Origin: Paenarthrobacter sp.
Lineage (GTDB): Bacteria > Actinomycetota > Actinomycetes > Actinomycetales > Micrococcaceae
Assembly (NCBI GenBank): GCA_031179305.1
Contig: JAPSHX010000014.1
Coordinates: 38,735-102,734 of the forward strand
Direction of reading: 5' to 3'
DNA length: 64,000 nt
The stretch's first letter is position 1; every line of letters begins with the position of its first letter. Positions 62,448 through 64,000 of the stretch are shown here, in pieces. Position numbers and translations under genes: made by a program. Under the pieces are notes generated by a model, which saw only the letters and a program-made list of their open reading frames with translations, made no database searches and had not been told where the DNA came from.

Positions 62448-63479
62448 ATGAGAGATTCTTTGCGTAGAGTTTGGCGTGTGAGCATCGAACCTGGGCGGAT
62501 TCCTGTCTTTCTGAACACTGAGAACGTTGGGCTGCTGCGTGCTGAAGACCGGGTTTTCGAGGCGATGCTTGATGATTGGCCGGCGCAGATGCTGGCACGC
62601 GGGCTCTCGAGCGCGTCTATCAAAAGCTCCTGCAGTGTCGTTGAGCGGTTCCAGGAGCACTCGAACGAGTATCCGTGGACATGGTCGGCACACAACGCAG
62701 ACGAATTCCTCGCAGACCGCCGTAGTTCAGAGAAAGGTTTGGCGTTGCCCACGCTGAGGGCCAACGCGGGAGCCATCAAGGCCGACATCTCGGTGCAGGT
62801 CGTACTTGAGTGGAACTCACCGCGGCATACCCTCGACGAGGCCATGCCGCCGCGCGGCAGGGCCTTCACCAAGTCAGTGCTTCAAACGTTCTTCCATACC
62901 GCTGATGATCTGATCGATACGGAATTCGCCAAACGCTCCAAGCGTTGGTTGCCGGCATTGAGGGATTCGACGGCGTTCAAGGGTGCCTATGCTTACGGGC
63001 TACGCCGTCGTGAACTGACGATGCTTGAGTATGTCGATTTGGGCCCTAATCCCCACGTTGAACAGTTCGGCCGGTTCGGTGCAGACCAAGTGCGGTGTGC
63101 CAAAGGAACAAAAGGCTCAGGCCCTCGGCGCCGAACCGTTCTGACCGTCCCGGAGTTCGATTGGGCCGTCGGTCAGTTGGAGTACTGGCTTCCCCCCGAT
63201 GGCCGCAAACGCTTCGCCACCGCGGACCGTTCAGCCAGCATGTGGCCCTCGGAGCGCTCCGGTTCCACGGTCTACCGCAACTTCGACCAAGCCTTCCAAC
63301 GCATCAGGTAAACCGCTGGAATTGCCGGACGAACTGTCCCTGCACACCCTGCGGTATTCCTACGTCACCAACCTGATCGAGGCCGGCTACCATCCGTTGT
63401 TTATCCAGCAGCAGGTCGGCCACAGCTACTCATCGACCACAGCCACTCGACGCGGTCCGCCAGAGCGGCACCGATCGTG
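62448..63479 (+). pseudogene. Decayed copy of the operon-type tyrosine recombinase
   Basis: The frame from 62448 matches the 369-residue recombinase in order (EYPWTWSAHNADEFLADRRS, RAFTKSVLQTFFHTADDLID, FKGAYAYGLRRRELTMLEYV, RTVLTVPEFDWAVGQLEYWL). A base is lost near 63300. The next frame continues LSLHTLRYSYVTNLIEAGYH and [12 protein letters not shown]. The gene is then cut at about 63445 inside an aquaporin gene on the other strand, losing the catalytic tyrosine. It is inactive. Confidence 0.85.
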
Positions 63480-63704
63480 ACCGCAGGGTTGAAGTGCCCA
63501 CCTGAGATATGGCCCACCGGGTAGGCCATGCTGAGTACGGTCAGGCCAAAGGGCCAAGGCCACGCCGAGGAATTCGGTGCCGAGATTGATTGGGCCGTCA
63601 GCGAGAACCTCGGCCGCAAATATGGCGCTGCCGCATCCACCGAACACCAGGACGAACGTACCCAGCGCTTCGGCCCTAAGCCGGGACGCGAATGATTTAT
63701 GCAT
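63452..63704 (-). pseudogene. aqpZ: N-terminal fragment of an aquaporin (AqpZ-like)
   Basis: From ATG 63704: [35 protein letters not shown], then after an extra base near 63551-63553 [20 protein letters not shown] and [20 protein letters not shown] is the first NPA-type box of aquaporins. The sequence joins the decayed recombinase at about 63450, so only about one third of the channel remains. Confidence 0.85.
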
Positions 63705-63792
63705 GATCAACTTGCTGCTCTTGAGGATTAGCACGCTAAACGCATTGATGTGTGCCGGGCGTGGTGTCGTGTACCTGCGGGGTGGTGGGTAA

Positions 63793-63823
63793 GGGAGCCC
63801 TGGCAGTTTTTGTCAGGGCTCCC
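63793..63823. terminator. Hairpin terminator
   Basis: 10-bp arms GGGAGCCCTG (63793-63802) and CAGGGCTCCC (63814-63823) around a T-rich loop. It lies between the aquaporin remnant and the glycine-rich gene at the window edge. Confidence 0.65.
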
Positions 63824-63863
63824 TGGTGCGGGTGGAGGGGCGGGGCGGGTTGTGCTTTTGCTG

Positions 63864-64000
63864 TTATTGTGTGCAGGTGATGCGGACGGCGCCGGGGTTG
63901 CCGTTTTGGCCGTTTTCTGTGCCGCCGAGGCCGGCGTCGTTGGGTGGGTTACCGCCCGCTTTCTGGCCGGTGCCGCCGTCGAAGGTTACTTTCTCGGGCT
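63864..64000 (-). CDS. C-terminus of a glycine-rich, probably secreted protein (partial)
   Basis: The frame ending at TAA 63866-63864 is still open at the window edge. It reads VTFDGGTGQKAGGNPPNDAG, then GGTENGQNGNPGAVRITC. Gly/Asn-rich repeats ending in G-x-V-R-I-T-C are typical of secreted glycine-rich repeat proteins. The rest lies outside the window. Confidence 0.6.
   Translation of the reverse strand, partial: PEKVTFDGGTGQKAGGNPPNDAGLGGTENGQNGNPGAVRITCTQ

Overview
The window is high-GC DNA from an actinobacterium, most likely a member of the Micrococcaceae close to Arthrobacter. The evidence is an Lsr2 protein, DUF4192 and DUF3846 proteins, a sigma factor with a C-terminal zinc finger, a binding-protein-dependent polyol ABC transporter without its own ATPase, and many secreted proteins with S-layer-homology (SLH) repeats. 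No rRNA, tRNA, CRISPR array or core replication gene was seen. Plasmid or integrative-element functions and decayed genes are abundant, so this looks like a large plasmid or a mobile chromosomal region.

Layout. 0-2.4 kb: partial sigma factor and an Lsr2 protein. 2.4-14.6 kb: a metabolic segment bounded by an ~80-bp direct repeat. It holds azlCD with an Lrp regulator, an EamA exporter with a LysR regulator, and an AraC-controlled polyol operon (binding protein, two permeases, dehydrogenase, P-loop kinase, frameshifted PfkB kinase). 14.8-18.0 kb: small hypothetical genes and remnants, including a DUF2188 gene with two amber codons and a DNA-ligase fragment. 18.4-34.6 kb: the plasmid backbone. 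Three near-identical ~370-390-bp leaders precede a DUF3846-like gene, a dprA-like gene and a parB-like gene. They are followed by nrdH, ssb, a small partition-type protein, a secreted nuclease, an HNH protein, a coiled-coil accessory protein, a candidate oriT and a 1470-residue MobF relaxase-helicase.

35-55 kb: an SLH zone with four intact SLH genes, an SLH remnant and an RCC1 remnant. One intact and one broken copy of the same tyrosine integrase each sit between an SLH gene and a toxin-antitoxin pair (Doc-type and HigBA-type). In the middle is a complete LysR-mesX-mesD-flavin reductase locus for folate-independent methionine synthesis. 55-64 kb: a recombinase zone with an intact three-gene operon (tyrosine recombinase, Xre-type HTH protein, zinc-ribbon recombinase-like protein), decayed copies of two of its genes, an HTH/nucleotidyltransferase toxin-antitoxin-type pair, an interrupted aquaporin gene and the C-terminus of a glycine-rich protein at the right edge.

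The backbone genes plausibly act together in conjugative transfer, establishment and stable inheritance. The polyol and mes operons are metabolic cargo. The SLH-integrase-toxin/antitoxin arrangement and the repeated leaders are the features least explained by known systems. Several coding sequences carry single-base frameshifts or nonsense codons; without reads, mutation and sequencing error cannot be told apart.
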